From: Geodermatophilaceae bacterium
Lineage (GTDB): Bacteria > Actinomycetota > Actinomycetes > Mycobacteriales > Geodermatophilaceae
NCBI GenBank assembly: GCA_013695685.1
Contig: JACCZY010000078.1
Coordinates: forward strand, 1-35,991
Direction: 5' to 3'
DNA length: 35,991 nucleotides
Below the pieces are notes generated by a model. That model made no database searches. It had not been told where the DNA came from and worked only from the letters and a program-made list of their open reading frames with translations. A program made the position numbers and the translations under genes. This document shows positions 18,147 to 26,582 of the stretch, in pieces. Numbering within the stretch: position 1 is the first letter of the stretch; each line of letters starts with the position of its first letter.

Positions 18147-18899
18147 ATGAAACTTGCCGATAGCAGGATCTGGGTCACCGGAGCGTCGAGCGGGATCGGT
18201 GCGGCGCTGGCAACCGAGCTGGCGGCACGCGGCGCCCACGTCGCGATCTCCGCGCGGCGTAGGGACAAGCTCGAGGAGGTCGCCGCCGGGCGGATGCACG
18301 TCGAGCCGGTCGACGTCACCGACAAGCAGGCGATGCTCGCGGCCGCAGAGTCGATCCGCGCCTCGATGGGCGGTATCGACGTGGTGGTGCTGAACGCCGG
18401 CGCCTGGGATCAGGTCAAGGTTGAGCGCTGGGACTCCGAGGTCTTCCGGCGGCACTTCGACGTCAACCTGATGGGACTGATACACGGCGTCGAGGCGGTC
18501 CTGCCGGCGATGCTCGAAGCAAAGTCCGGGATGATCGTCGGGGTCGCGTCGGTGGCCGGCTACCGCGGAATGCCGAACTCCGAGGCGTATGGCGCCACCA
18601 AGGCGGCCCAGATCAACCTGCTCGAATCGATGCGGATCGACCTTCGTCGGCGCGGGGTGACAGTGCAAACGGTCTGCCCCGGGTTCGTCAAGACCGAGCT
18701 GACGGCGCGGAACACGTTCCCGATGCCGTTCATCATCACCGCCGAGCAGGCTGGCCGGGAGATCGCCGACGGCATTGCGAAGGAGAAGGCCGAGGTGATC
18801 TTCCCGCTGCCAATGATGCTGATGATGAAGGCGGCTCGCCTGGTCCCGGTCGCCGCCTGGGCGGCGCTGTTGTCCAGGGTCGCCCGCCGGCCGCAGTGA
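18147..18899 (+). CDS. SDR family oxidoreductase
   Basis: 'IWVTGASSGIGAALATELAARGAHVAISARR', 'VLNAGAW', 'YGATKAAQINLLESMRIDLRRRGV'. Confidence 0.93.
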   Translation: MKLADSRIWVTGASSGIGAALATELAARGAHVAISARRRDKLEEVAAGRMHVEPVDVTDKQAMLAAAESIRASMGGIDVVVLNAGAWDQVKVERWDSEVFRRHFDVNLMGLIHGVEAVLPAMLEAKSGMIVGVASVAGYRGMPNSEAYGATKAAQINLLESMRIDLRRRGVTVQTVCPGFVKTELTARNTFPMPFIITAEQAGREIADGIAKEKAEVIFPLPMMLMMKAARLVPVAAWAALLSRVARRPQ

Positions 18900-18997
18900 C
18901 CCGCCCTGTATGTGATCGAAGGAAGGGACTATGCCCAGAAGGTCCCCGATGAGATATCCTCCGGGGCGGTCGGCGTATATCTTGAGAGGGAGTTGTG

Positions 18998-19204
18998 ATG
19001 TCTCGGACGGTGATCGACATCGATGACGACCTGCTCCACGAGGCCGCTCGGTTGCTTGAGACATCGACGAAGCGAGCGACGGTGCATGCGGCGTTACGGG
19101 AGGCGGTGGCAGTGCGCCTACGCCGTGAAGATTTGGCGGCGGCGGCCGGCGGCGCCTACGAGGATGCGTTGAATCCCGACATCATGGCCGCAGCGTGGCG
19201 ATAG
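18998..19204 (+). CDS. vapB: VapB-type (RHH) antitoxin
   Basis: 'MSRTVIDIDDDLLHEAARLLETSTKRATVHAALREAVAVRLRRE'; overlaps the PIN gene. Confidence 0.88.
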   Translation: MSRTVIDIDDDLLHEAARLLETSTKRATVHAALREAVAVRLRREDLAAAAGGAYEDALNPDIMAAAWR

Positions 19205-19611
19205 CGTCCTACCTTGCCGACACCAGCGCGACTGCGCGGCTGCATCACCCCGAGGTCGCGCAGGCGCTGGGGCCGCTCCTGGACCGTGGACTCGTCGCGA
19301 CCTGCGGCATCCTGGAACTTGAGTTGACTTTCGCCGCTCGCGCGGGCGATGTACCCGCCACCAGGCGTCGCCGGTCCGGGCTGGAATGGCTGGACACCGC
19401 CGATGAGGACTTCCGCGTCGCGATGCACACACAAGTCGAACTCGCCGAGCGCGGGCATCATCGCGCCGCGGCGCTGCCCGATCTGTTGGTCGCGGCCGTG
19501 GCGCTGCGACACCGAGTGGCTGTCGTGCACTACGACGGTGACTTCGACCTGATCAGTGCGGTCACGGGGCAGCCGACTCAGTGGGTCGTCCCTCGCGGGT
19601 CAGTCGCCTGA
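19195..19611 (+). CDS. vapC: VapC-type PIN-domain toxin
   Basis: 'YLADTSATARL', 'CGILELELTFAAR', 'LPDLLVAAVALRHRVAVVHYDGDFDLIS'; GTG start. Confidence 0.9.
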   Translation: MAIASYLADTSATARLHHPEVAQALGPLLDRGLVATCGILELELTFAARAGDVPATRRRRSGLEWLDTADEDFRVAMHTQVELAERGHHRAAALPDLLVAAVALRHRVAVVHYDGDFDLISAVTGQPTQWVVPRGSVA

Positions 19612-19651
19612 CCGGTGATGCTGTTACCGTCGTTGGCGTAACTCAAGCACG

Positions 19652-19731
<80 letters not shown>

Positions 19732-19780
19732 GGGATTCGCTGCCGTCTCGCCCCGTCCGATGAGGACTGGGAGGTCCGCA

Positions 19781-20407
19781 ATGTCCACAGAGAGGTCCAC
19801 AGAGAGGTCCACAGAGAGGTCCACCAGAACTAGCGCGCCGCTCACCCGGTGGCGCACCGTCGACATCGTCATTGCGGCGGTGATCGGCGTCGCCTTCGGG
19901 GTCGTCTTCTGGGCCTGGAACCTGCTCGGCACGGTCGTCGGGCCGGCACTGGCGTTCTTCGCCCCCGTCGCCGCGATCCTCAACGGCGTCTTCCTAATGC
20001 CGGGCGTGATCGGCGGGCTGGTGATCCGCAAACCCGGCGCAGCCGTGTTCGCCTCGACCCTGGCGGCCGCGGTCTCGCTGCTGCTCGGATCGCCCTACGG
20101 CGGCATCATCATCGTGTACGGCCTCGTACAGGGCATCGGCGTCGAGCTCGGATTCGCCCTGACTCGCTACCGCCGCTTCGGCCTCGGGGCCACGCTCATC
20201 GCTGCTGTGACCGGGGGTTTGTCGACGTCGATCCTGGACCTCTCGCTGTACTACCCGACCTGGCCGGTCGCCTGGATGGCGTCCTACCTCGGCCTCACCG
20301 TGCTGTCCAGCATGGCGCTCGCCGGTCTCGGCGGCTGGTTCCTCGTCCGGGCATTGGCCGCGAGCGGCGCGCTGTCGTCCTTTCCGGTCGGCCAGCGGCG
20401 GCTCTGA
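19781..20407 (+). CDS. ykoE: thiamine/HMP ECF transporter S component, YkoE-like
   Basis: Downstream of the TPP riboswitch; 'VDIVIAAVIGVAFGVVFWAWN...GVFLMPGVIGGLVIRKPGAAVFASTLAAAVSLLLGSPYG'. Confidence 0.9.
   Translation: MSTERSTERSTERSTRTSAPLTRWRTVDIVIAAVIGVAFGVVFWAWNLLGTVVGPALAFFAPVAAILNGVFLMPGVIGGLVIRKPGAAVFASTLAAAVSLLLGSPYGGIIIVYGLVQGIGVELGFALTRYRRFGLGATLIAAVTGGLSTSILDLSLYYPTWPVAWMASYLGLTVLSSMALAGLGGWFLVRALAASGALSSFPVGQRRL
19783..19824 (+). repeat. 12-bp perfect tandem repeat GTCCACAGAGAG x3.5 in the ykoE N-terminus
   Basis: Read directly; encodes MSTERSTERSTERST. Confidence 0.97.
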
Positions 20408-21855
20408 TCACGGCGGCGCGAGGGCCGAGCCGGGTCGTCGCCCGCGGGTTCGGCCTGCGGTACGCCACCCGCCGTGCATGGGCGCTGTCCGACCTCGACC
20501 TCGCGGTCGAGCCGGGCGAGCGGGTCCTGCTCACCGGAGCATCCGGTTCCGGGAAGTCCACCCTGATGTACGCCGCCGGCGGCCTGCTCGGCTCCGACTC
20601 GGTGGAACTCGCCGGAGACCTGACCGTCGACGGTGAGGCCCCGCCGCTGGCCCGGGACCGGCTCGGGCTGCTGGCGCAGGACCCGGATAGCCAGCTCGTG
20701 ATGACCCTGGCCGGGGACGACGTCGCCTTCGGCCTGGAGAACGCCGGTGTACCGCGTGCGGAGATCTGGCCGAGGGTCGACGCCGCGCTGCACCGGGTGG
20801 GCTTCGGCTACGGGCGGGACCGGCAGACCGACGAGCTGTCCGGCGGGGAGAAGCAGCGGCTGGTGCTCGCCGGGGCGCTGGTCCGCCGGCCGGGACTGCT
20901 GCTGCTCGATGAGCCGACGTCGCAGCTGGACCCGGCCGGTGCGGCGCTGGTAAGGGCCGCCGTCACCGCGGCGGTGGCCGACCGGACGGCGACACTGCTG
21001 CTCGTCGATCACGACGCCGCGCCGTGGCTCCCACTGATCGACCGGGTGGTCGAGATACTGCCCGACGGCGGCCTCATCGAGCATTCACGCACCTGGCGGC
21101 CGACCGAACGGGCGGCGGGGCTGGCCGTTGCCCGGGACGCCGGTGCGGATGCGGCGACGGGGCCGACGCTGCTGTCCGCCGAGGCGGCCGGGTTCAGCTA
21201 TCCCCGGTCGCCTGTCGCCGCGCTGCCAGCCACCTCGCTCAACCTCGTCGCCGGCCGGACGACGGCGGTGACCGGTCCCAATGGCAGCGGCAAGTCCACC
21301 CTCGGCCTGCTGCTCGCCGGGCTTCGCGCACCAGATACCGGGACGGTCCTGGCCTCACCTGGCCTGGCCTGCGGCGTACGGCGGGATCGTCGGAAGCCGT
21401 ACCAGTGGACCGCCGCCGAACTGGTAACCCGGATCGGGACGGTGTTCCAGAACCCCGAGCACCAGTTCCTCACCCAGCGGCTGCGCGACGAGCTCGCGCT
21501 GGGGCCGCTGCGGTCAGGCGCGATGGCCGGCCACGCCCGCGAGGTCGCCTTCGGACTGCTCGAGCGGCTCGGGCTGACGGCGTACGCCGATGCGAATCCG
21601 TTCACGCTGTCCGGCGGCCAGCAGCGGAGGCTGTCGGTCGCGACTGCGCTCGCGACATCGCCACAGGTGCTGGTGTTGGACGAGCCGACGTTCGGACAGG
21701 ACGTGGGCACCTGGCGGGAGGTGGTACGGCTGCTTGCCGAGCTGCGATCCGCCGGGCGGGCGCTGTGCCTGATCACCCACGACCGCGACCTGGTCTCGGT
21801 ACTCGCCGACGACGAACTGGCTCTCGGCCCCGAGCGCACGGAGGTTCGAAGGTGA
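20404..21855 (+). CDS. ykoD: ECF transporter duplicated ATPase, YkoD-like
   Basis: Two ABC ATPase domains: 'LTGASGSGKSTLM', 'DELSGGEKQRLVLAGALVRRPGLLLLDEP' and 'VTGPNGSGKSTLG', 'FTLSGGQQRRLSVATALATSPQVLVLDEP'. Start uncertain; CTG 20404 proposed. Confidence 0.9.
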   Translation: MITAARGPSRVVARGFGLRYATRRAWALSDLDLAVEPGERVLLTGASGSGKSTLMYAAGGLLGSDSVELAGDLTVDGEAPPLARDRLGLLAQDPDSQLVMTLAGDDVAFGLENAGVPRAEIWPRVDAALHRVGFGYGRDRQTDELSGGEKQRLVLAGALVRRPGLLLLDEPTSQLDPAGAALVRAAVTAAVADRTATLLLVDHDAAPWLPLIDRVVEILPDGGLIEHSRTWRPTERAAGLAVARDAGADAATGPTLLSAEAAGFSYPRSPVAALPATSLNLVAGRTTAVTGPNGSGKSTLGLLLAGLRAPDTGTVLASPGLACGVRRDRRKPYQWTAAELVTRIGTVFQNPEHQFLTQRLRDELALGPLRSGAMAGHAREVAFGLLERLGLTAYADANPFTLSGGQQRRLSVATALATSPQVLVLDEPTFGQDVGTWREVVRLLAELRSAGRALCLITHDRDLVSVLADDELALGPERTEVRR

Positions 21856-22613
21856 GTGCGGGGCTGGTGCTGCGCCCCGCCGCGCAGGTGCGCCTGTCGG
21901 CCATCAACCCGGTGGCCCAGCTCGCCGCGCTCGGCATCGTCAGCCTCACCCTGCTCACCACCCTGGACATCGTGACGCCGACGCTCGTACTGCTCGTGGA
22001 ACTGCTGATGCTGCCGGCGGCGGGTATCCGTTCCCCGGTCGAGCTCATCCGGCGCACCTGGCCGCTGCTGCTCGGCGCGAGCATGGTCGGTCTCGTGAAT
22101 GTCGTGATCAGCGAAGACGCCGGCCCACTGGTCGGTCTGGGCCTGGCGTTGCGGGTGATCGCCCTGGCGCTGCCCGGCGTACTGCTGGTCGCCTCCACCG
22201 ATCCGGTCCGGATGGCCGACGCGCTGACCACGCACTGGCGGGTGTCGACCCGCTTCGCCTACGGGGCGTTGGCTGGGCTGCGGCTCGTCCCGCTGCTTAT
22301 CACCGAGCTGGCCACGATCCGGCTGGCCCGGCGTACCCGTGGGGTGGACGCCGGCCGCAATCCTCTCGTCGCGGCCCGGCGGTTCACCGGCACAATATTC
22401 ACCCTGCTGGTCGGCGCGATCCGGCGCGGCTCTCGCCTCGCCACCGCGATGGACGCACGCGGCTTCGATTCCGGGATCGCCCGCACGAACGCCCGCGGGT
22501 CGGTGCTGCGCCGGCGCGACTGGCTGTACGTCGCCGCTGCGCTCGCCGTCTGCGGCGGCGCCACCGCAGCCAGCATCGCCGCAGGCACCTGGGCGCCCAT
22601 CTTCGTCGGCTGA
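21852..22613 (+). CDS. ykoC: ECF transporter transmembrane T component, YkoC-like
   Basis: GTGA overlap with ykoD; 'ATIRLARRTRGVDAGRNP', 'ATAMDARGFDSG', TM segments. Confidence 0.88.
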   Translation: MSAGLVLRPAAQVRLSAINPVAQLAALGIVSLTLLTTLDIVTPTLVLLVELLMLPAAGIRSPVELIRRTWPLLLGASMVGLVNVVISEDAGPLVGLGLALRVIALALPGVLLVASTDPVRMADALTTHWRVSTRFAYGALAGLRLVPLLITELATIRLARRTRGVDAGRNPLVAARRFTGTIFTLLVGAIRRGSRLATAMDARGFDSGIARTNARGSVLRRRDWLYVAAALAVCGGATAASIAAGTWAPIFVG

Positions 22614-22643
22614 CCCTGAGGCCGTCGCGGATCGACCATCAAG

Positions 22644-22661
22644 ACGTTCCCGCGGGAACGT
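22644..22661. repeat. 18-bp perfect palindrome ACGTTCCCGCGGGAACGT (candidate hairpin/terminator after ykoC)
   Basis: ACGTTCC-CGCG-GGAACGT followed by TT, 31 nt after the ykoC stop. Confidence 0.6.
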
Positions 22662-22717
22662 TTCCGTGACTCGGCTGCGGCCGAGTCGCAGCCTTTTGTC
22701 GGACCCTGAGGCTAGCT

Positions 22718-22733
22718 TCGAACGTATGAGCGA
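22718..22733 (+). promoter_or_regulatory. degenerate LexA/SOS-box-like site overlapping the DUF222-HNH start codon
   Basis: TCGAAC-GTAT-GAGCGA against actinobacterial TCGAAC-N4-GTTCGA: perfect left half, 4/6 right half. Confidence 0.5.
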
Positions 22734-24081
22734 ATCAGTTGCGGGTGTCGTGTCGGTGGAAGAGCTCGGTGAGGACATCTGCCGGCTCGCCGCCTCGCTG
22801 GCTGCAGCGACGTCGCGGTGGTTGCTGATGATCGCCGAATTCGACCGGCGCGAGGGCTGGGGCGGGATCGGAGTCAAGTCGTGCGCCCATTGGCTGAGCT
22901 GGCGATGTGGGTTGAGCCCAGGCACCGGCCGCGAGCATGTCCGGGTGGCTCGCGCCTTACTTGCCTTGCCGCTCATTGCCGCGGCCTTCGCAGCCGGATC
23001 GCTGTCCTACTCCAAGGTCCGTGCGATCACCCGGATCGCCGACCAGGACACCGAGGAGGACCTGCTCGCCCTGGCCTTGTCCGCGACGGCCGCCCAGGTA
23101 GAGCGGGTAGTCCGCGGCTGGCGGACTGCCGAGTCTGCCAACGCTCCGGACCAAGACGCCCGGCGGGACGTGAGTTGGCACTGGGACCGGGAAGGAATGC
23201 TCATCGTGCGAGCCCGGCTGGGACCAGAGGAAGGCGCACTCTTCCTCGCCGGCTTGGAGGCGGCCCGCGAGTCCGAGTCCGAGTCCGAGTCTGATGCGAC
23301 CGACGCCCAAACCGAGCAGATTAGGGCGGATGAGTCAGAGATGGCGACCCCGACCGATGACGCCGACGGATTCCCGCGGGAACGTCCAACCGACCCGGCC
23401 GCCGATGCACTGGTCAGCCTGGCGCAGACCTACCTGGACCCGGACCCGGACAGGCGCAGCACGGCAGCCCGCCATCAAGTGGTCGTCCACGTCGACGCCG
23501 CGGTGTTGGCCGACGACACAGCGGCCGGAGCGGCGCACGTTGAGAACGGCACCGCGCTCAGTCACGCTCAAGTGCGGCGAATCGCCTGTGACGCCGCGTT
23601 GGTCGTGCTGTTACGCGACGGAGCCGACGTCCTCGACGTAGGGCGAAAGCGCACGATTCCCACCCGCATGCTGCAGGCGATCTGGGCGCGCGATCGTGCC
23701 TGTCGCTTCCCCGGATGCACCGAACGCCGGCGCGATCGTGTGCAGGCGCACCACATCTGGCACTGGGCAGACGGCGGCCCGACCTCGCTGTCAAACCTCG
23801 TGCTGCTCTGCCGATTCCACCACCACCTCGTGCACGACGACGGCTTCGGCGTACGCAGGGGTTCCGACGGTGACCTGAGTTTCACCACCCCCAGCGGGAT
23901 CCCTGTCCCGGAACACCCCACCTGGCTGCGCCCCGACGAAACACCGGCACCGACACTGGCGGCAAAAGAGCCGTTGGCGCAATGGGACGGCCAGCGGCTG
24001 GATCTGAACTACGCCGTAAGTGTCCTCCTCAGCCGGCGCAGCTACGTCCACGACCGCCGAGGCCGGAAGACGGCCGCCTGA
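22726..24081 (+). CDS. DUF222 / HNH endonuclease domain protein (13E12 repeat family)
   Basis: C-terminal HNH 'ARDRACRFPGCTERRRDRVQAHHIWHWADGGPTSLSNLVLLCRFHHHLVHDDGF' and N-terminal DUF222-like helical region. Confidence 0.94.
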   Translation: MSESVAGVVSVEELGEDICRLAASLAAATSRWLLMIAEFDRREGWGGIGVKSCAHWLSWRCGLSPGTGREHVRVARALLALPLIAAAFAAGSLSYSKVRAITRIADQDTEEDLLALALSATAAQVERVVRGWRTAESANAPDQDARRDVSWHWDREGMLIVRARLGPEEGALFLAGLEAARESESESESDATDAQTEQIRADESEMATPTDDADGFPRERPTDPAADALVSLAQTYLDPDPDRRSTAARHQVVVHVDAAVLADDTAAGAAHVENGTALSHAQVRRIACDAALVVLLRDGADVLDVGRKRTIPTRMLQAIWARDRACRFPGCTERRRDRVQAHHIWHWADGGPTSLSNLVLLCRFHHHLVHDDGFGVRRGSDGDLSFTTPSGIPVPEHPTWLRPDETPAPTLAAKEPLAQWDGQRLDLNYAVSVLLSRRSYVHDRRGRKTAA

Positions 24082-24113
24082 ACCGGGAGCCCCCCCCCGA
24101 CAGCCCGAGCGGG

Positions 24114-25877
24114 TCAGCGGCCGACGGCGTACCCCTGCATGCCGCGCGGGTTCGCGGCCGCCCGGAGTACGCCGGTCGCCGGATCGCGTGCTACGGCAGA
24201 CATCCGCCCGAGCGACCAGCCATCGGAGACGGTGACCAGATGGCCCCGCCGGCGCAGCTCGGCGATGACGTCCGCACCGACTCGTGACTCGACCACCACC
24301 TCGCCGAGCGAGCTCTGGCGCGGGAAGAACGAGGACGGAAAGGCGTTGGTGTGCCAGGTCGGCGCATCGATCGCGGCCTGCAAGTCGAGCCCGCGTAGGG
24401 TGTGGGCCAACCAGAACACCATCTGCCACTGATCCTGCTGATCGCCGCCCGGCGTCCCGAACGACAGCACCGGCTCCCCGTCGCGTAGCGCCAGCGACGG
24501 GCTCAGCGTGGTCCGCGGTCGCTTGCCCGGCGCCAGCGAGTTCGGCAGCCCGTCCTCCAGCCAAAACATCTGCGCCCGCGTACCGAGGCAGAAGCCGAGA
24601 CCCGGCACCGTCGGGGAGGACTGCAGCCAGCCACCGCTTGGCGTCGCGGAGATCATGTTTCCCCACCGATCGACCACATCGATGTGACAGGTGTCGCCGC
24701 GCGTCGCGCCGGACCGGGCAACCGTCGGCTCGCCCACGCCGGCCGCGGTCGTACCCGCCTGCCTGCCCTCGGTGACGAACTGCGGCAGGCGTGGCGCGCG
24801 GCCTCCCGGCGAGCCGGGCCGCAGCTCCATGGAAGCGGTGTCAGAGACGAGCGCCCAGCGCTGCGCCGCGTACTCCACCGACAGCAGGTCGGCCAGCGGG
24901 ACCTCCACGTCGCCAAACCACGCCTCCCGGTCGGCGAAGGCGAGCTTCGTGGTCTCGACGACGGCGTGTATGAGGTCTGCCTGGTCCATGTCCCGGACCT
25001 CGGCGGGGTCGAGCATGCACAGTTGCTGCAGGAACGCCGGCCCCTGGGTCCAGCCGCCCGCTTTTGCGATGGTCCAGCCGTCCCAGTCCACCGTGACGGC
25101 CGGCTCGTATCCCGACCGCCAACCGGCCATGTCGGCACCGGTGAGGACGCCGGCGTGCGGCGTACCTGAGTCGTCCATCACCTCGGTCCGCGCGAACTCA
25201 TCGACGGCGGCGGCGACAAAACCCTCCGACCACGCCCGCAGCGCCGCGTCGATCTGCATCTCCCGGGTCATGCCCACCGCCTCGTCGACGAGCCGACGGT
25301 ACGACGCGGCGAGGGCCGGCTGCCGGAACAGTGCGCCGGCCGCCGGCGGGTGACCCGCAGGCAGCCACCTCTCGGCCGAACTCGTCCAGTGCCGGGTGAA
25401 CAGCTCGGCGACGGTACCGATGGTGGCGCTGACACGAGGCAGCAGCGGGTGGCCGTCCTCGGCGTACCCGATGGCGAACCGGAGGACCTCGGCGAGTGAC
25501 TTCGTGCCGTGGTCGCGGAGTAGCGTGAGCCAGGCTGGTACGGCGCCGGGCACCGTGGCGGGCAGGAACCCGGTTCCCGGCACCAGTTCCAGGCCGAGAC
25601 CGGCGTAGTGGTCGATGGTGGCCGCCGCCGGAGCCGGGCCCTGTCCACAAAGGACTGTCGGGGTCGGGTTCTCGGCCGTGGTGATGATGGCCGGCAGGTC
25701 GCCGCCGGGGCCGTTCAGGTGTGGCTCTACGACGTGGAGTGTGAACGCGACGGCGACGGCGGCGTCAAAGGCGTTGCCGCCGTCCTCCAGCACGGCCATC
25801 CCCGACTGGCTGGCAAGCCAGTGCGTCGAGGCCACCATGCCGAACGTGCCTGCCAGTTCCGGTCGTGTCGTGAACAT
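24114..25877 (-). CDS. gamma-glutamyltransferase family protein
   Basis: 'MVASTHWLASQSGMAVLEDGGNAFDAAVAVAFTLHVVEPHLNGPGGD', 'RGDTCHIDVVDRWGNMISATPSGGW', 'PGKRPRTTLSPSL'. Confidence 0.93.
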   Translation of the reverse strand: MFTTRPELAGTFGMVASTHWLASQSGMAVLEDGGNAFDAAVAVAFTLHVVEPHLNGPGGDLPAIITTAENPTPTVLCGQGPAPAAATIDHYAGLGLELVPGTGFLPATVPGAVPAWLTLLRDHGTKSLAEVLRFAIGYAEDGHPLLPRVSATIGTVAELFTRHWTSSAERWLPAGHPPAAGALFRQPALAASYRRLVDEAVGMTREMQIDAALRAWSEGFVAAAVDEFARTEVMDDSGTPHAGVLTGADMAGWRSGYEPAVTVDWDGWTIAKAGGWTQGPAFLQQLCMLDPAEVRDMDQADLIHAVVETTKLAFADREAWFGDVEVPLADLLSVEYAAQRWALVSDTASMELRPGSPGGRAPRLPQFVTEGRQAGTTAAGVGEPTVARSGATRGDTCHIDVVDRWGNMISATPSGGWLQSSPTVPGLGFCLGTRAQMFWLEDGLPNSLAPGKRPRTTLSPSLALRDGEPVLSFGTPGGDQQDQWQMVFWLAHTLRGLDLQAAIDAPTWHTNAFPSSFFPRQSSLGEVVVESRVGADVIAELRRRGHLVTVSDGWSLGRMSAVARDPATGVLRAAANPRGMQGYAVGR

Positions 25878-25879
25878 GG

Positions 25880-26473
25880 CTAGGAATCTATCGGCAGGTC
25901 CGCGCGGAGCAGGCTCCAGAGCAACTCGTCGTGCTTTCGGCCGTCGCCGTACCGGTAGGACTGACGCAGCCGACCCTCCTGGGTGAAGCCGGCGTTCTGG
26001 GCGACCCGCGCCGAGGCGGGGTTCTCCGCCGCGTGGATCAACTCGATCCGGTCGATGGGCAGCTGCAAGAAGACCCACCGGCACAGGGCGGTGACGGCAC
26101 CCGAGGCGACGCCGCGGCCGCGGGCGGGCGGGGCGGTCCAGTAGCCGATCTCCGCGTCGCCCTGGTCGTAGTCGATCTGGTGCAGGGACACCGAGCCGAC
26201 CAACTCCCCGCTCAGCCCGTCGACGACGGCAAGCGAGACGTGGTCGCCCTCGCTCCAGTCGGCGCGGCGAGCTATCCATGCGGCGGCGTCGGCCCGGCTG
26301 TGCACAGGCGAGGCGTTCCACAGCGCGATCTCGGGGTCCGTCCCGGCCGCGAGCACGGCGTCGGCGTCGGCGGCCGACCAGGGGCGCAACAGGATCGTCC
26401 CCCAGCGGATCTCGGCGGGTTCCGGTACCGACGTCACGGTGCCCAGCCTCGCACCTCCCGCCGTTGGGGCCAA
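25880..26473 (-). CDS. GNAT family N-acetyltransferase (RimJ/RimL-like)
   Basis: 'EIGYWTAPPARGRGVASGAVTALCRWVFLQLPIDRIELIHAAENPASARVAQNAGFTQEGRLRQS'. Start codon uncertain. Confidence 0.92.
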   Translation of the reverse strand: MAPTAGGARLGTVTSVPEPAEIRWGTILLRPWSAADADAVLAAGTDPEIALWNASPVHSRADAAAWIARRADWSEGDHVSLAVVDGLSGELVGSVSLHQIDYDQGDAEIGYWTAPPARGRGVASGAVTALCRWVFLQLPIDRIELIHAAENPASARVAQNAGFTQEGRLRQSYRYGDGRKHDELLWSLLRADLPIDS

Positions 26474-26498
26474 CGATCAGGCACCCTGAGCGTTGCCG

Positions 26499-26545
26499 GT
26501 CCTCTCCTAGCTTCCAGCAGAGGTACGGCGACGGTAGGAGAGGAC
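26499..26545. repeat. 11-bp perfect inverted repeat GTCCTCTCCTA...TAGGAGAGGAC in a divergent promoter region
   Basis: Arms 26499-26509 and 26535-26545, between the GNAT (-) and YibE/F (+) genes. Confidence 0.85.
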
Positions 26546-26582
26546 GGCGTCCGCGCCCTCAGCCCTGGACGGAGTCGATCCC

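Noticed and set aside
21198-22976. 592-aa minus-strand ORF
   Set aside because: Antisense to ykoD/ykoC; compositionally biased shadow ORF.
23269-23292. (GAGTCC)n microsatellite in the HNH gene
   Set aside because: Short in-frame Glu-Ser linker repeat; common low-complexity linker, no further evidence of function.
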